From positions 1,426,001 to 1,490,000 of the forward strand of contig NZ_FCOY01000006.1 in NCBI RefSeq assembly GCF_900018785.1: a DNA stretch of 64,000 nt, given 5' to 3'. Source of the DNA: Xanthomonas massiliensis. Its GTDB lineage: Bacteria > Pseudomonadota > Gammaproteobacteria > Xanthomonadales > Xanthomonadaceae. Shown one piece after another: positions 16,507 through 25,667 of this stretch (its first letter is position 1; each line of letters opens with the position of its first letter). The position numbers were made by a program, and so were the translations under genes. Under the pieces are notes generated by a model that saw only the letters and a list, made by a program, of their open reading frames with translations, had not been told where the DNA came from and did no database searches.

Positions 16507-16850
16507 GCCGTGCCCGTCCCGCCGGAGGAGGCCGCCTGGCCGGCCGGCGGGACGACCCGCGCCATCGCGGCCATCGCCTCAGGACGGGACCGGCGACGCC
16601 CGCCATGATCGACGGGGGCGTCGCCATCCGCGTTCCGCCTGCAGGCGCTGCGCCCGGGGGCCACCGCGGATCCCCCTTCGATCGCCCTTGCCCTCGCGCC
16701 TTGCCCGGCGCCAGTTGCCGCGCCCAGGCATTGGACGCCGCCCCCGAAGCCGTCCAGCCCGGGGACACGGCCGCCGCGTGCGGGCGGCATGGACAGAGGA
16801 TTCCTCGCTTGCGACGACGGGACCACGCGGCCGCGCCGGCCGTCCCCGGG
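16507..16850. other. Intergenic stretch between convergent dcp and cfa
   Basis: 344 bp, very GC-rich, with no convincing gene in any frame. A 9-bp inverted repeat (GTCCCGCCG at 16516-16524, CGGCGGGAC at 16545-16553) with a 20-nt loop lies just past the dcp stop and may terminate it, though there is no T tract. Nothing else recognisable was seen. Confidence 0.4.
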
Positions 16851-17969
16851 TCAGCGCGGTGCGATGTAGCCGCCCGGGACGCCCTGCGGCGACAGCACCA
16901 CCTGCCACAGTTGCGCATGGCGGCAGCGGAAGGTCGCCATCGAGCCGGCCAGGTAGAAGCGCCACATGCGGCGGAAGCGCTCGTCGTAGCGCTGCCCGTC
17001 CAAGCCGGGCCAGGCCGCCTCGATATTGCTGCGCCAGGCCTGCAGCGTGCGGTCGTAGTCGGTGCCGAAGTTGTGCCAGTCCTCCATCACGAACAGGCCT
17101 TCGCTGCCCTGCCCGATCTGCACCAGCGAGGGCAGCATCGAGTTGGGGAAGATGTAGCGGGCGATCCACGGATCGACCTTGTGCCGGCTCACGTTGGTGC
17201 CGATGGTGTGCAGCAGGAACAGCCCCTCGGGCGCCAGGCAACGGCGCGCGACCTCGAAATACGTGCGGTAGTTCTTGACCCCCACGTGTTCGAACATGCC
17301 GATGGACATGATCGCGTCGAAGGACTCGTCCAGCTCGCGGTAGTCCTGCAGGCGGATCTCCACCGGCAGGCCGCGGCAGAGCTGGCGGGCGTATTCGGCC
17401 TGCTCGCGCGAGATGGTCACGCCGACGCCCTTGATGCCGTAGCGCTCGGCGGCGAACTTGAGCGCCTCGCCCCAGCCGCAGCCGATGTCAAGCACGCGCT
17501 GGCCGGGCTTGAGCTCGAGCTTGCGGCAGACCAGGTCGAGCTTGGCCTGCTGCGCCTCGTCGAGTGTGCCGGCCTGGCGCCAGTAGCCGCAGCTGTAGAC
17601 CATGCGCTCGCCGAGCATGGCGTGGTAGAGGTCGTTGCCCAGGTCGTAGTGGCGCTTGCCGACCTCGTAGCTGCGCCGGCCGGCCTGCAGGTTGAGCAGG
17701 TGCGCGCGCACGCCGTCCCACAGCTCGCTCCAGCCGTGCACGCGCTCGTCCAGCCGCGCCTGCATCAGCCGGCACAGGAACACGTCGAGCTGGTTGGCGT
17801 CCCACCAGCCGTCCATGTAGCTCTCGCCCAGGCCCAGCGAGCCCTGCGAGATCACCCGCGCGTAGAAGCGCGGGTCGTGGATGGCGATGTCCTGCGGCGC
17901 GCTGCCGCCCACTTCGACGCCGGCTTCGGCCAGCAGGCTCTGGACGCGACGTTGCAGGCGATGGGACAT
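16851..17969 (-). CDS. cfa: Cyclopropane-fatty-acyl-phospholipid synthase
   Basis: 372 residues (E. coli Cfa 382). A SAM-dependent enzyme that adds a methylene bridge to unsaturated acyl chains in membrane lipids, usually in stationary phase or acid stress. The SAM site is VLDIGCGWGEALKF near 165-178; IMSIGMFEHVGVKNY and IGTNVSRHKVDPWIARYIFPNS are family hallmarks, the latter near the bicarbonate and substrate site. The ATG after ATGGGACATG was chosen by family alignment. The gene follows the DUF3298-type lipoprotein gene by 16 bp on the same strand, so the two are probably co-transcribed. Confidence 0.95.
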   Translation of the reverse strand: MSHRLQRRVQSLLAEAGVEVGGSAPQDIAIHDPRFYARVISQGSLGLGESYMDGWWDANQLDVFLCRLMQARLDERVHGWSELWDGVRAHLLNLQAGRRSYEVGKRHYDLGNDLYHAMLGERMVYSCGYWRQAGTLDEAQQAKLDLVCRKLELKPGQRVLDIGCGWGEALKFAAERYGIKGVGVTISREQAEYARQLCRGLPVEIRLQDYRELDESFDAIMSIGMFEHVGVKNYRTYFEVARRCLAPEGLFLLHTIGTNVSRHKVDPWIARYIFPNSMLPSLVQIGQGSEGLFVMEDWHNFGTDYDRTLQAWRSNIEAAWPGLDGQRYDERFRRMWRFYLAGSMATFRCRHAQLWQVVLSPQGVPGGYIAPR

Positions 17970-17985
17970 GCAGGCCTCCGGCAGG

Positions 17986-18831
17986 TCAGTGGGCGAAAAG
18001 GTCCCGGTACGCGGGGGCCACGTGCGGCAGCAGGACCGAGGCGGGCACATCGACGCTCTGGGTCCCGTCCGAATACGGGCCCACCTGGTAGGGCGGGAAC
18101 ACGAATCGTACCGCCGTGATGCGGCCGGTGCCGTCGACGATCGGCTCGAACTGGGCGAAGTTGTCCGGATCGGGCGTGGTGCCCTCGGCGATCATCTTCG
18201 ATGCGCCCTCCAGCAGGTCCTGGCGCTCGTCCGGGTCGAGGTGATCGGCCTCGGCACGGGCCTGGGCGGCATGGCGCAACTGCTTGGCGGCGTAGTCGGA
18301 AACGGCCTTCCAGCCCTCGCCGGAGGGCACCAGCTCCTTGGCGGTGAGCATCCGCTCCTGCTCCGGCAGCCACACGAACCGCGCCATCAGCGGCATGCCG
18401 TGCGCGCCGCCGGTGTACAGGCTGCCATCGGCGGCCACGGCCACCAGGCGCGGCGTGTCCAGGATCTTCTCGAAACTCAGCGACAGCTCGTAGGGGGCCG
18501 AGGTCTTGTCGTTGCCGAGCGCATCGACCGCTTCCTTGAGGTCGGCGCGGGCCGAGGCGGCATAGGCGGCCAGGGCCTGGGCCAGTCCCGGCCTGCCGGC
18601 GATGCCCTGCGGATAGGTGATGCCGACGACATAGGCCGGCGTGTTCTCGATCACATCCTTCAACTCGCCCGGCTGGCTGGGTGCCGCGGCCTCGCCGCTG
18701 ACCGGGGCCTGGGCGGCGGGCTCCACGGTGGCCGGCGCGGCCGGCTGGCGCTGGCAGCCGGCCATCACCACGCAGGCCAGGCCCGTGGCCAGCAGGGCCC
18801 GGCGGTGTTGCGACAACAACAGCGTGTACAT
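17986..18831 (-). CDS. DUF3298/RsiV-like domain lipoprotein
   Basis: 281 residues. A signal sequence ends in the lipobox VVMAGC near residue 26, followed by an Ala/Pro-rich linker. The folded part starts at about residue 55 and contains SLYTGGAHGMP (the YTGGAHG-type motif of DUF3298/DUF4163, PF11738) and the C-terminal VFPPYQVGPYSDGTQSVDVP typical of that family. The same domain occurs in RsiV and PdaC, which bind or modify peptidoglycan-related ligands. A role at the cell envelope is inferred; no catalytic assignment is made. Lies upstream of cfa with a 16-bp gap. Confidence 0.8.
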   Translation of the reverse strand: MYTLLLSQHRRALLATGLACVVMAGCQRQPAAPATVEPAAQAPVSGEAAAPSQPGELKDVIENTPAYVVGITYPQGIAGRPGLAQALAAYAASARADLKEAVDALGNDKTSAPYELSLSFEKILDTPRLVAVAADGSLYTGGAHGMPLMARFVWLPEQERMLTAKELVPSGEGWKAVSDYAAKQLRHAAQARAEADHLDPDERQDLLEGASKMIAEGTTPDPDNFAQFEPIVDGTGRITAVRFVFPPYQVGPYSDGTQSVDVPASVLLPHVAPAYRDLFAH

Positions 18832-18898
18832 CTTCGACTCCACGAGAAAACTGGAACGGAAACGGTCGGCCGGCGCCGGGACGGGCGGCCTGGCCACC

Positions 18899-19186
18899 TC
18901 AGCCCTGCAGGTCCCGGTACTCGGGATGGCGCTGCAGGAACGCGGCGGTGTAGGAGCAGGCCGGCACCACCGTCAGCCCGGAACGCCGGGCGAAATCGAG
19001 CGCGGCCCGGGTCAGGGCCGCGGCGATGCCGCGGTTGGCGATCGGCCCGGGCACCTGGGTGGACTCCACGACCATGCGCTGCCCGTCGGCCAGGGCGTAA
19101 TCTACCCGGGCCTGGAGGCCTTCGACCTCGGCGAAGAAGCGGCATGCGCCGGGGTCATGCCCCACCTGGATCCCTGCATCGGCCAT
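18899..19186 (-). CDS. Short GNAT-like N-acetyltransferase (YjdJ type)
   Basis: 95 residues, the size of the single-domain YjdJ/Gcn5-related group (PF14542). The acetyl-CoA binding loop is NRGIAAALTRAALDFARRSG, followed by VVPACSYTAAFLQRHPEY, whose Cys is conserved in this small family. Substrates are unknown; human and plant relatives are similarly uncharacterised. A longer start at 19222 is possible, but the chosen ATG places the conserved IQVGHDPGACRFFAEVEG right at the N-terminus as in relatives. It lies 67 bp upstream of the DUF3298 lipoprotein gene on the same strand. Confidence 0.78.
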   Translation of the reverse strand: MADAGIQVGHDPGACRFFAEVEGLQARVDYALADGQRMVVESTQVPGPIANRGIAAALTRAALDFARRSGLTVVPACSYTAAFLQRHPEYRDLQG

Positions 19187-19388
19187 TGCTGCATCCGGTC
19201 CCTGTTCCTGCACGCGGCGCATTGTGCGCGCGCCCTCGCCGTGGCGGCGTGAAACCCGCCCGTGGCACAGCCTGCCGCACAACGTCACATTCGCCCATCG
19301 ACCCCGCCGGCCGCGGCTCACTGCCCGCCGCCGCGGCTGGCACGGTTCGTGCTTCGTACTCCCCCGACACCTACCGGAAGTCGACGCC

Positions 19389-19571
19389 ATGAACTCTGCC
19401 AACACTCCTCACGACAACGACGCCGTGCTGCTGGAAGGCCTGTACCAGCTCGCCATCCACGGGCGCACCGACGGCCAGGAATTCCAGCAGCTCGACAACG
19501 TGGTCTATGCCCGCCTGGAAGCCACCTACGGCATCGAGTCCGGGCACGGCGAGCAGCAGCGCGCCGCCTGA
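19389..19571 (+). CDS. Small hypothetical protein, 60 aa
   Basis: An acidic, glutamine-rich 60-residue protein (MNSANTPHDNDAVLLEGLYQ at the start) with a predicted amphipathic helix over about residues 12-45 and no signal or membrane segment. A GGAAG element lies about eight bases before the ATG, codon third positions are GC as in real genes, and the frame stands alone between a divergent GNAT gene and the convergent rhomboid gene. I do not recognise a domain. It is probably a genuine lineage-specific small protein. Confidence 0.55.
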   Translation: MNSANTPHDNDAVLLEGLYQLAIHGRTDGQEFQQLDNVVYARLEATYGIESGHGEQQRAA

Positions 19572-19597
19572 GGCCGCGCTGCCCCGTCGCTGCGGCG

Positions 19598-20224
19598 TCA
19601 GCCGAAGCGCGGGTTCAGCAGCTCCTGCACGAACAGCCCGAGGATGCGCGGCTCCATCGCCAGCATGAACAGCACCCCGAAGGCCGCCCCGGCCAGGTGC
19701 GCGCTGTGGTTGATGCGATCGCCGCCGCGGCGGTCCATCCACAGGCTGTAGCCGACGTAGAACACTGCATAGACGATCGCCGGGGCCGGGATGAAGAACA
19801 CCAGGATGATCGTCCACGGCGCCATCAGGATGAAGGCGAACAGCACCGCCGTGACCGCGCCGGACGCGCCCAGGCTCAGGTAGTTGGGGTTCTTCTGGTT
19901 CTTCAGGTAGCTGGGCAGGATCGAGACCACCAGCGCGCCCAGGTAGAAGCCCAGGTAGGTCAGCGGCGTGCCGGTCAGGCGCGTCATCACCCGCTCGATC
20001 GGTCCGCCGAAGAAGTACAGGGTGATCATGTTGAAGGCCAGGTGGGCGATGTCGGCATGCACGAAGCCGTAGGTCAGCAGCCGGTCGTACTGGCGGTTGC
20101 GCGAGATCGCCGGCGGCCACAGGATCAGCCGGTCCATGAGCTTGCGGTTGGTGAAGGCGATCCACGACACCACCACGGTGGCGACGATCAACAGCAGGTT
20201 GACGGGCGATTGCAGGGGATTCAT
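19598..20224 (-). CDS. Rhomboid-family intramembrane serine protease
   Basis: 208 residues with six hydrophobic segments. The catalytic serine is Ser121 in SLGASGAV and the histidine is His176 in HSAHLAGAAFG, the Ser-His dyad of rhomboids. FVHADIAHLAFNM is the conserved HxxxxHxxxN motif of helix 2. It cleaves membrane proteins within the bilayer; its substrates are unknown. Its start codon overlaps the stop of the POT transporter gene (TGATG), so the two are translationally coupled, which might link proteolysis to peptide uptake; that is a guess from position alone. Confidence 0.92.
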   Translation of the reverse strand: MNPLQSPVNLLLIVATVVVSWIAFTNRKLMDRLILWPPAISRNRQYDRLLTYGFVHADIAHLAFNMITLYFFGGPIERVMTRLTGTPLTYLGFYLGALVVSILPSYLKNQKNPNYLSLGASGAVTAVLFAFILMAPWTIILVFFIPAPAIVYAVFYVGYSLWMDRRGGDRINHSAHLAGAAFGVLFMLAMEPRILGLFVQELLNPRFG

Positions 20225-21768
20225 CAGGCGGTCCGGTAGTTGTCGACCATGCGGTAGCGCTTCGCGTACAGGCCGAAGCCCAGGGCTGCGGCGAAGGCGA
20301 ACGCAGCGAAGAAGAACATCAGGAAGGCGGTCTCGCCGATGCCCAGCGCGGCGATGCGGCCGGTGACCACCTCGTTGCGCACGGCGACATTGGACAGCAG
20401 CACCCACAGGTTGCCGAGGGTGGTGGTCAGGTTCCAGAAGCTCATCACCACGCCCTTCATCGATGCCGGGGCCTGGCTGTAGGCGAATTCCAGGCCGGTG
20501 GCCGAGACCAGCACCTCGCCGAAGGTCAGCAGCGCGTACGGCAGGACCTGCCAGGCGATGGACAGCGGGTCGCCGCCATCGATCGCCAGCTGCAGCAGGC
20601 CGGCCACGACCCAGGCCAGGCCGCTGAAGACGATGCCCGCCCCCATCCGGCGCAGCGCGGTCGGCTCCCAGCCGCGGCGCCGCAGGGCCGGATACAGCAC
20701 CAGGTTGTTGAACGGGATCAGCAGCATCACCAGCGCCGGGTTGAGCGCCTGCATCTGCGAGGCGCTGAACCAGGCGGGCATGGTCATCTGCCGGCCCTGC
20801 AGCACCCAGGTCGAGGCCTTCTGGTCGAACAGCGAATAGAACGGGGTCACCAGGGCGAAGATCACCAACACCCGCAGCACCGCGCGCACGCCGTCCACGG
20901 CCGCGTCCGGGTGGACGCCGCGGGCCCGGTCCAGCTGCCACCAGGCGCCGCCGCCGACCCCGGCCAGGACCAGCACCAGCGCCAGGCACAGGCAGATCAC
21001 GATGCCGAGCTGGCCGACCAGCCCCAGGCAGGCCAGCGCCAGCACCGAGGCGGCCCCGGCCAGCGCCAGGCCGGGGCGCCCCTGACCGGGGACGCGCGCC
21101 AGCAGCGCGGTGCGCACCACCTTGCCGAAGCCGTGCGGGTCCTGCGCCTGCGGCGCCACCCGCACGTAGCGGTGGCGGCCGAGCCAGAACACGAAGGTGG
21201 CCACGAACATCAGCGCGCCGGGGATGCCGAACGCCCAGGCCGCGCCGAGGCGCCCGAGCGCCAGCGGGATCAGCAGCGAGGCGAACAGCGAGCCGAAGTT
21301 GATGATCCAGTAGAACGCGTCGAACACGATCCTGGCCAGGTGCTTGTTGCCCTGGTCGAACTGGTCGCCCATGAACGAGGCGACCAGCGGCTTGATCCCG
21401 CCCGCGCCCAGCGCGATCAGGCCCAGGCCGAGGAAGAAACCGCCACGGCTGTGCTCGAACAGCGCCAGGCACGCGTGCCCGGCGCAGTAGACCAGCGAGA
21501 ACCACAGGATGGTGGGGTACTTGCCGAAGCAGCGATCGGCCAGCCAGCCGCCGAGCAGCGGGAAGAAGTACACGCCGATCATGAAGCTGTGCATGACGTG
21601 CTTGGCCTCGGCCTCGCGGTCGGCGCCGGCCACTTCCTGCAGCAGCAGCGAGGTGATCAGGAACTGCACCAGGATGTTGCGCATCCCGTAGAAGCTGAAG
21701 CGCTCGCAGGCCTCGTTGCCGATGATGTAGGGGATCTGGCGCGGCATGCGCGCGGCGGGCGTCGTCAT
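20224..21768 (-). CDS. POT/PTR family proton-coupled oligopeptide transporter
   Basis: 514 residues with about 12-14 membrane segments. The POT signature ExxERFxxY is present as NEACERFSFYGMR near residue 18, and FYWIINFGSLFA matches the second POT motif (FYxxINxG). It imports di- and tripeptides with protons. The large hydrophilic-poor insertion in the middle (about 220-270, LALAGAASVLALACLGLVG) suggests the two extra helices of bacterial POTs. A second ATG seven codons in is possible. First gene of a two-gene unit with the rhomboid protease. Confidence 0.93.
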   Translation of the reverse strand: MTTPAARMPRQIPYIIGNEACERFSFYGMRNILVQFLITSLLLQEVAGADREAEAKHVMHSFMIGVYFFPLLGGWLADRCFGKYPTILWFSLVYCAGHACLALFEHSRGGFFLGLGLIALGAGGIKPLVASFMGDQFDQGNKHLARIVFDAFYWIINFGSLFASLLIPLALGRLGAAWAFGIPGALMFVATFVFWLGRHRYVRVAPQAQDPHGFGKVVRTALLARVPGQGRPGLALAGAASVLALACLGLVGQLGIVICLCLALVLVLAGVGGGAWWQLDRARGVHPDAAVDGVRAVLRVLVIFALVTPFYSLFDQKASTWVLQGRQMTMPAWFSASQMQALNPALVMLLIPFNNLVLYPALRRRGWEPTALRRMGAGIVFSGLAWVVAGLLQLAIDGGDPLSIAWQVLPYALLTFGEVLVSATGLEFAYSQAPASMKGVVMSFWNLTTTLGNLWVLLSNVAVRNEVVTGRIAALGIGETAFLMFFFAAFAFAAALGFGLYAKRYRMVDNYRTA

Positions 21769-21843
21769 CGCGGGAGGCAGCGGCTCGTCGGTGCAAAGCG
21801 CGAAAGCCTAACGCATCGCCGGCGGCGATGGGTCCTTGCAACG

Positions 21844-21871
21844 GGAAAGGCCGGGCGAACCCGGCCTTTCC
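21844..21871 (-). terminator. Hairpin terminator between sodA and the POT gene
   Basis: A perfect 12-bp stem, GGAAAGGCCGGG and its complement, closes a CGAA loop 28 bp past the sodA stop. T-rich ends of the stem lie on both strands. It should insulate sodA from the transporter gene, which runs in the same direction. Confidence 0.75.
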
Positions 21872-21898
21872 TGGTCATGCGAATGGCACGGCGCCGGC

Positions 21899-22510
<612 letters not shown>

Positions 22511-22794
22511 CGGGATCTCCTTGTACGTTCGTCCGGCGGGGGCCGGGCGTTGCGAGTGTGAATGGTAAGGATGGACGTCGCCATTACCAACCGGGACGGC
22601 AGGAAATCACCATCCCGCCATGGCATCCTGCCGTCGTCGGACGCCTACCTTGCCCCCCACCCCGGTTATTCGGGCGTGAACCGTGCATGCCGGCATCGCC
22701 TCGCCCGGCGGCATTCAAGCGGCGACAAGGTGGCAGGCCGCATACTGCGGCCTCTGGCGATCCCGCCGGCCGAACACCATCAGGACTCCCTCAC

Positions 22795-23250
22795 ATGCGC
22801 AAGCCCGGGCTGCTGATCGCCGCCATCGTCGTCCTGCTGGCCGGGCTGTGGGCCCTGCATGCCCTGCAGCGTCCGCCGGCGCAGCAGTTCGCGCCCACCG
22901 CGGCCACGCCCTACGTGCCCCCGCCCGCGACCGGGCCGGACGCAGCCGGCGAGACCGGCACGCGGCTGCCGTCGTTCCTGCCCGCGGAAGCGGCGCGGAC
23001 CATCGCCCTGATCCGCCGCGGCGGCCCCTTCGCGCATCGCCAGGACGGGGCGGTGTTCGGCAACCGCGAGGGCCACCTGCCGCAGCGCCCGCGCGGCTAC
23101 TACCACGAGTACACGGTGGAAACGCCGGGGGCGCGCGACCGCGGTGCGCGCCGCATCATTACCGGGGGCACCCCGCCCGCGGAGTGGTACTACAGCGACG
23201 ATCACTACGACAGCTTCCGTCGTTTCGATGTCCCGGAGAACCGACCATGA
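22795..23250 (+). CDS. Barnase-type ribonuclease (N1/T1 family), membrane-anchored or secreted
   Basis: 151 residues. An N-terminal hydrophobic segment (about 5-24) is followed by a Pro/Ala linker and the microbial RNase fold. Catalytic positions correspond to the glutamate in YHEYTVETPG, the arginines in RGARRIITGG and the histidine in DDHYDSFRRF, matching barnase Glu73, Arg83/87 and His102. GGPFAHRQDGAVFGNREGHLP is the family hallmark. Guanyl-preferring endoribonuclease activity is inferred, delivered to the periplasm or outside. The stop overlaps the start of the barstar-like gene (ATGA), so toxin and inhibitor are co-translated. Confidence 0.88.
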   Translation: MRKPGLLIAAIVVLLAGLWALHALQRPPAQQFAPTAATPYVPPPATGPDAAGETGTRLPSFLPAEAARTIALIRRGGPFAHRQDGAVFGNREGHLPQRPRGYYHEYTVETPGARDRGARRIITGGTPPAEWYYSDDHYDSFRRFDVPENRP

Positions 23251-23693
23251 GCCACGATCCCTTCGGCCTGGGCCTGGCCGAGCCGGCGCGCTCGGGCGTC
23301 TACCAGGTCGATGTCGCGGACCTGGACACGCTTGGCGCGCTGGCACGCGACGCCGGCCTGCAGTCGCATCGCATCGACCTGGAGGGTTGCGCCGACAAGC
23401 GCACGCTGTTGCTGCGCCTGGCCACGCAGCTGGATTTCCCGCCGGGCTTCGGCCGCAACTGGGATGCGCTGACCGACGCGCTGCGCGACCTGTCGTGGCT
23501 GCCGGCGGCCCGTCGCGGCTATGCGCTGCTGCTCGACGGCGCCGATGCCCTCGGCAGCCAGGCCCCGGCCGATTTCGCCATCCTGCTGGACATCCTCGAC
23601 GACGCCGCCACGTTCTGGCGCGAGGACGGCCTGGGCTTCTTCGCGTTCGTGGCGATGGCCCTGCCGGAGGCGGACGAGGCCGACCCGGCCTGA
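23247..23693 (+). CDS. Barstar-family ribonuclease inhibitor
   Basis: 148 residues. The barstar fold (PF01337) is recognised from IDLEGCADKRTLLLRLATQL and FPPGFGRNWDALTDALRDLSW, with an acidic helix that plugs the RNase active site in the family. No export signal, so it protects the cytoplasm from the ribonuclease encoded just upstream. The genes overlap by four bases. The C-terminus is acidic (EADEADPA). The pair converges on uup with a 16-bp gap. Confidence 0.9.
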   Translation: MSHDPFGLGLAEPARSGVYQVDVADLDTLGALARDAGLQSHRIDLEGCADKRTLLLRLATQLDFPPGFGRNWDALTDALRDLSWLPAARRGYALLLDGADALGSQAPADFAILLDILDDAATFWREDGLGFFAFVAMALPEADEADPA

Positions 23694-23709
23694 GCGGCGT
23701 CGGGCCGGC

Positions 23710-25602
23710 TCAGCCGTCCAGTTCGGACCAGCGCGCGTAGGCGGCGTCGAGTTCGGCCTGCGCCTTCGCCAGCCGGTCGTTGTCGGCGGTGATGGCGGCG
23801 GCCTCGCGCTGGTAGTAGGCCGGCTCGTTCATCGCCGCGGTCAGGGCGGCCACGTCCTTTTCCAGCGTCTCGATGCGCGCCGGCAACTGCTCCAGCTCGC
23901 GCTGTTCCTTGTAGCCGAGCTTGCGCCTGGCCGGTGCCGCGACAGCGGGAGCGGCGGTAGCGGATGCGGACACCGCGGCTCCGGCCTTGTCGGCCGCCAC
24001 CGGCGTGCCGGCATGGCCCGGCGCCGGTCGCTGCCGCAGCCAGTCGCTGTAGCCGCCGACGTACTCGCCGATATGGCCATCGCCCTCCATCACCATGGTC
24101 GAGGTGACCACGTTGTCGATGAAATCGCGGTCGTGGCTGACCAGCAGCAACGTCCCGGCGTAGTCGCCCAGCAATTCCTCCAGCAGCTCCAGCGTCTCCA
24201 CGTCGAGGTCGTTGGTGGGTTCGTCCATCACCAGCAGGTTGGACGGCTGCGCGAACAGCCGCGCCAGCAGCAGCCGGTTGCGCTCGCCGCCGGACAGGCG
24301 GGTGATCGGCGCGCGGGCGCGCTCGGGGGTGAACAGGAAATCCTGCAGGTAGGACAGCACGTGCTTGCGCTTGCCGCCGACCTCGATGAAGTCCGCGCCC
24401 TCGGCCACGTTCTCGATCGCGTTCCAGTCCTCGCGCAGGGTGGCGCGGTACTGGTCGAAATAGGCGATCTGCAGGTTGGTGCCGCGGCGGATCTCGCCCG
24501 ACTGCGGCTGCAGCTCGCCCAGCAGCAGCTTGAGCAGGGTGGTCTTGCCGCTGCCGTTGGGGCCGATTAGGCCGATGCGGTCGCCGCGCAGGATCACGGT
24601 GGAGAAATCGCGCACCATCACCCGCTCGCCGAACGCGAACGTCACCTCCTTGGCCTCGATCACCTTCTTGCCGGACGACTCGCCCTGCGCGGCAGCCATC
24701 CTGACGTTGCCGCCCAGCTCGCGCCGCTGCGAGCGCTCGCTGCGCATCGCCTTGAGCCGGCGCACGCGGCCCTCGTCGCGGGTGCGGCGGGCCTTGATGC
24801 CCTGGCGGATCCACGCCTCCTCCTGCGCCAGCAGCTTGTCGAAGCGGGCGTTCTCCTGCGCCTGCGCGTTGAGCCGCTCCTCGCGGCGGCGCTCGTAGTT
24901 GGCCCAGTCGCCCGGCCAGCTGGTCACCTGGCCGCGGTCGATCTCGACGATGCGGGTGGCCAGCGCGCGCAGGAAGCGGCGGTCGTGGGTGACGAACACC
25001 ACGGAGCCGTTCCAGCCCTTGAGGAAGACCTCGAGCCAGTCGATCGCCTCGATGTCCAGGTGGTTGGTCGGCTCGTCCAGCAGCAGCACGTCCGGCGCCG
25101 ACACCAGCGCGCGCGCCAGCAGCACCCGCCGCTTCATGCCGCCGGACAGCCGCGCGAACTGCGCGCCGCCGTCCAGCTCCAGCTTGGTCAGGGTCTCGTC
25201 CACGCGCTGCTCAAGCGCCCAGCCCTGCGCGCCGTCGATCTTGGCCTGCACCTTGCCCAGCGCATCGCCGTCGAACGGCTCGGCATGGCTGAGGCGGTGG
25301 AACTCGGCCAGCCACTGGCCCAGCTCGCCCAGGCCGTCGGCGACCACGTCGAACACGCTGCCGGCGGCGCCGTGCGGCACCTCCTGCTCGAGCCGGGCGA
25401 TGCGCACGCCCTGCTGCACGCGCACCTCGCCGTCGTCGGGCTTGAGCTCGCCGGCGATGAGCTTCATCAGCGTGGACTTGCCGGCGCCGTTGCGGCCGAT
25501 CAGGGCGATGCGTTCGCCCGGCTCGATGGCCAGCTCGACTTTTTCCAGCAACAACGGGCCGCCGACGCTGTAGTCGACGTTCTGCAAGGTGATCAGGGGC
25601 AT
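23710..25602 (-). CDS. uup: ABC-F family ATPase Uup
   Basis: 630 residues with two ABC ATPase domains and no membrane segments. Walker A motifs are GRNGAGKSTL (about 37) and GPNGSGKTTL (about 349); signatures are LSGGMKRR and LSGGERNR; Walker B motifs end in DEPTNHLD and DEPTNDLD. A C-terminal coiled coil of about 80 residues follows an Ala-rich linker at about 525-555, the Uup arrangement. ABC-F proteins of this group act on ribosomes and reduce tandem-repeat deletion in E. coli. That last point is of interest because this window contains several tandem duplications. Confidence 0.93.
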   Translation of the reverse strand: MPLITLQNVDYSVGGPLLLEKVELAIEPGERIALIGRNGAGKSTLMKLIAGELKPDDGEVRVQQGVRIARLEQEVPHGAAGSVFDVVADGLGELGQWLAEFHRLSHAEPFDGDALGKVQAKIDGAQGWALEQRVDETLTKLELDGGAQFARLSGGMKRRVLLARALVSAPDVLLLDEPTNHLDIEAIDWLEVFLKGWNGSVVFVTHDRRFLRALATRIVEIDRGQVTSWPGDWANYERRREERLNAQAQENARFDKLLAQEEAWIRQGIKARRTRDEGRVRRLKAMRSERSQRRELGGNVRMAAAQGESSGKKVIEAKEVTFAFGERVMVRDFSTVILRGDRIGLIGPNGSGKTTLLKLLLGELQPQSGEIRRGTNLQIAYFDQYRATLREDWNAIENVAEGADFIEVGGKRKHVLSYLQDFLFTPERARAPITRLSGGERNRLLLARLFAQPSNLLVMDEPTNDLDVETLELLEELLGDYAGTLLLVSHDRDFIDNVVTSTMVMEGDGHIGEYVGGYSDWLRQRPAPGHAGTPVAADKAGAAVSASATAAPAVAAPARRKLGYKEQRELEQLPARIETLEKDVAALTAAMNEPAYYQREAAAITADNDRLAKAQAELDAAYARWSELDG

Positions 25603-25667
25603 GCGCGCATTGTACGTGCAGGCGGCCGGCGACCGGCACGCGCCGCGGGTTCCTGCGAAAATGCCGC

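Noticed and set aside
14271-18119. A 1280-codon plus-strand frame spanning dcp and the reverse of cfa
   Set aside because: It is out of frame with dcp and antisense to cfa; no recognisable domain.
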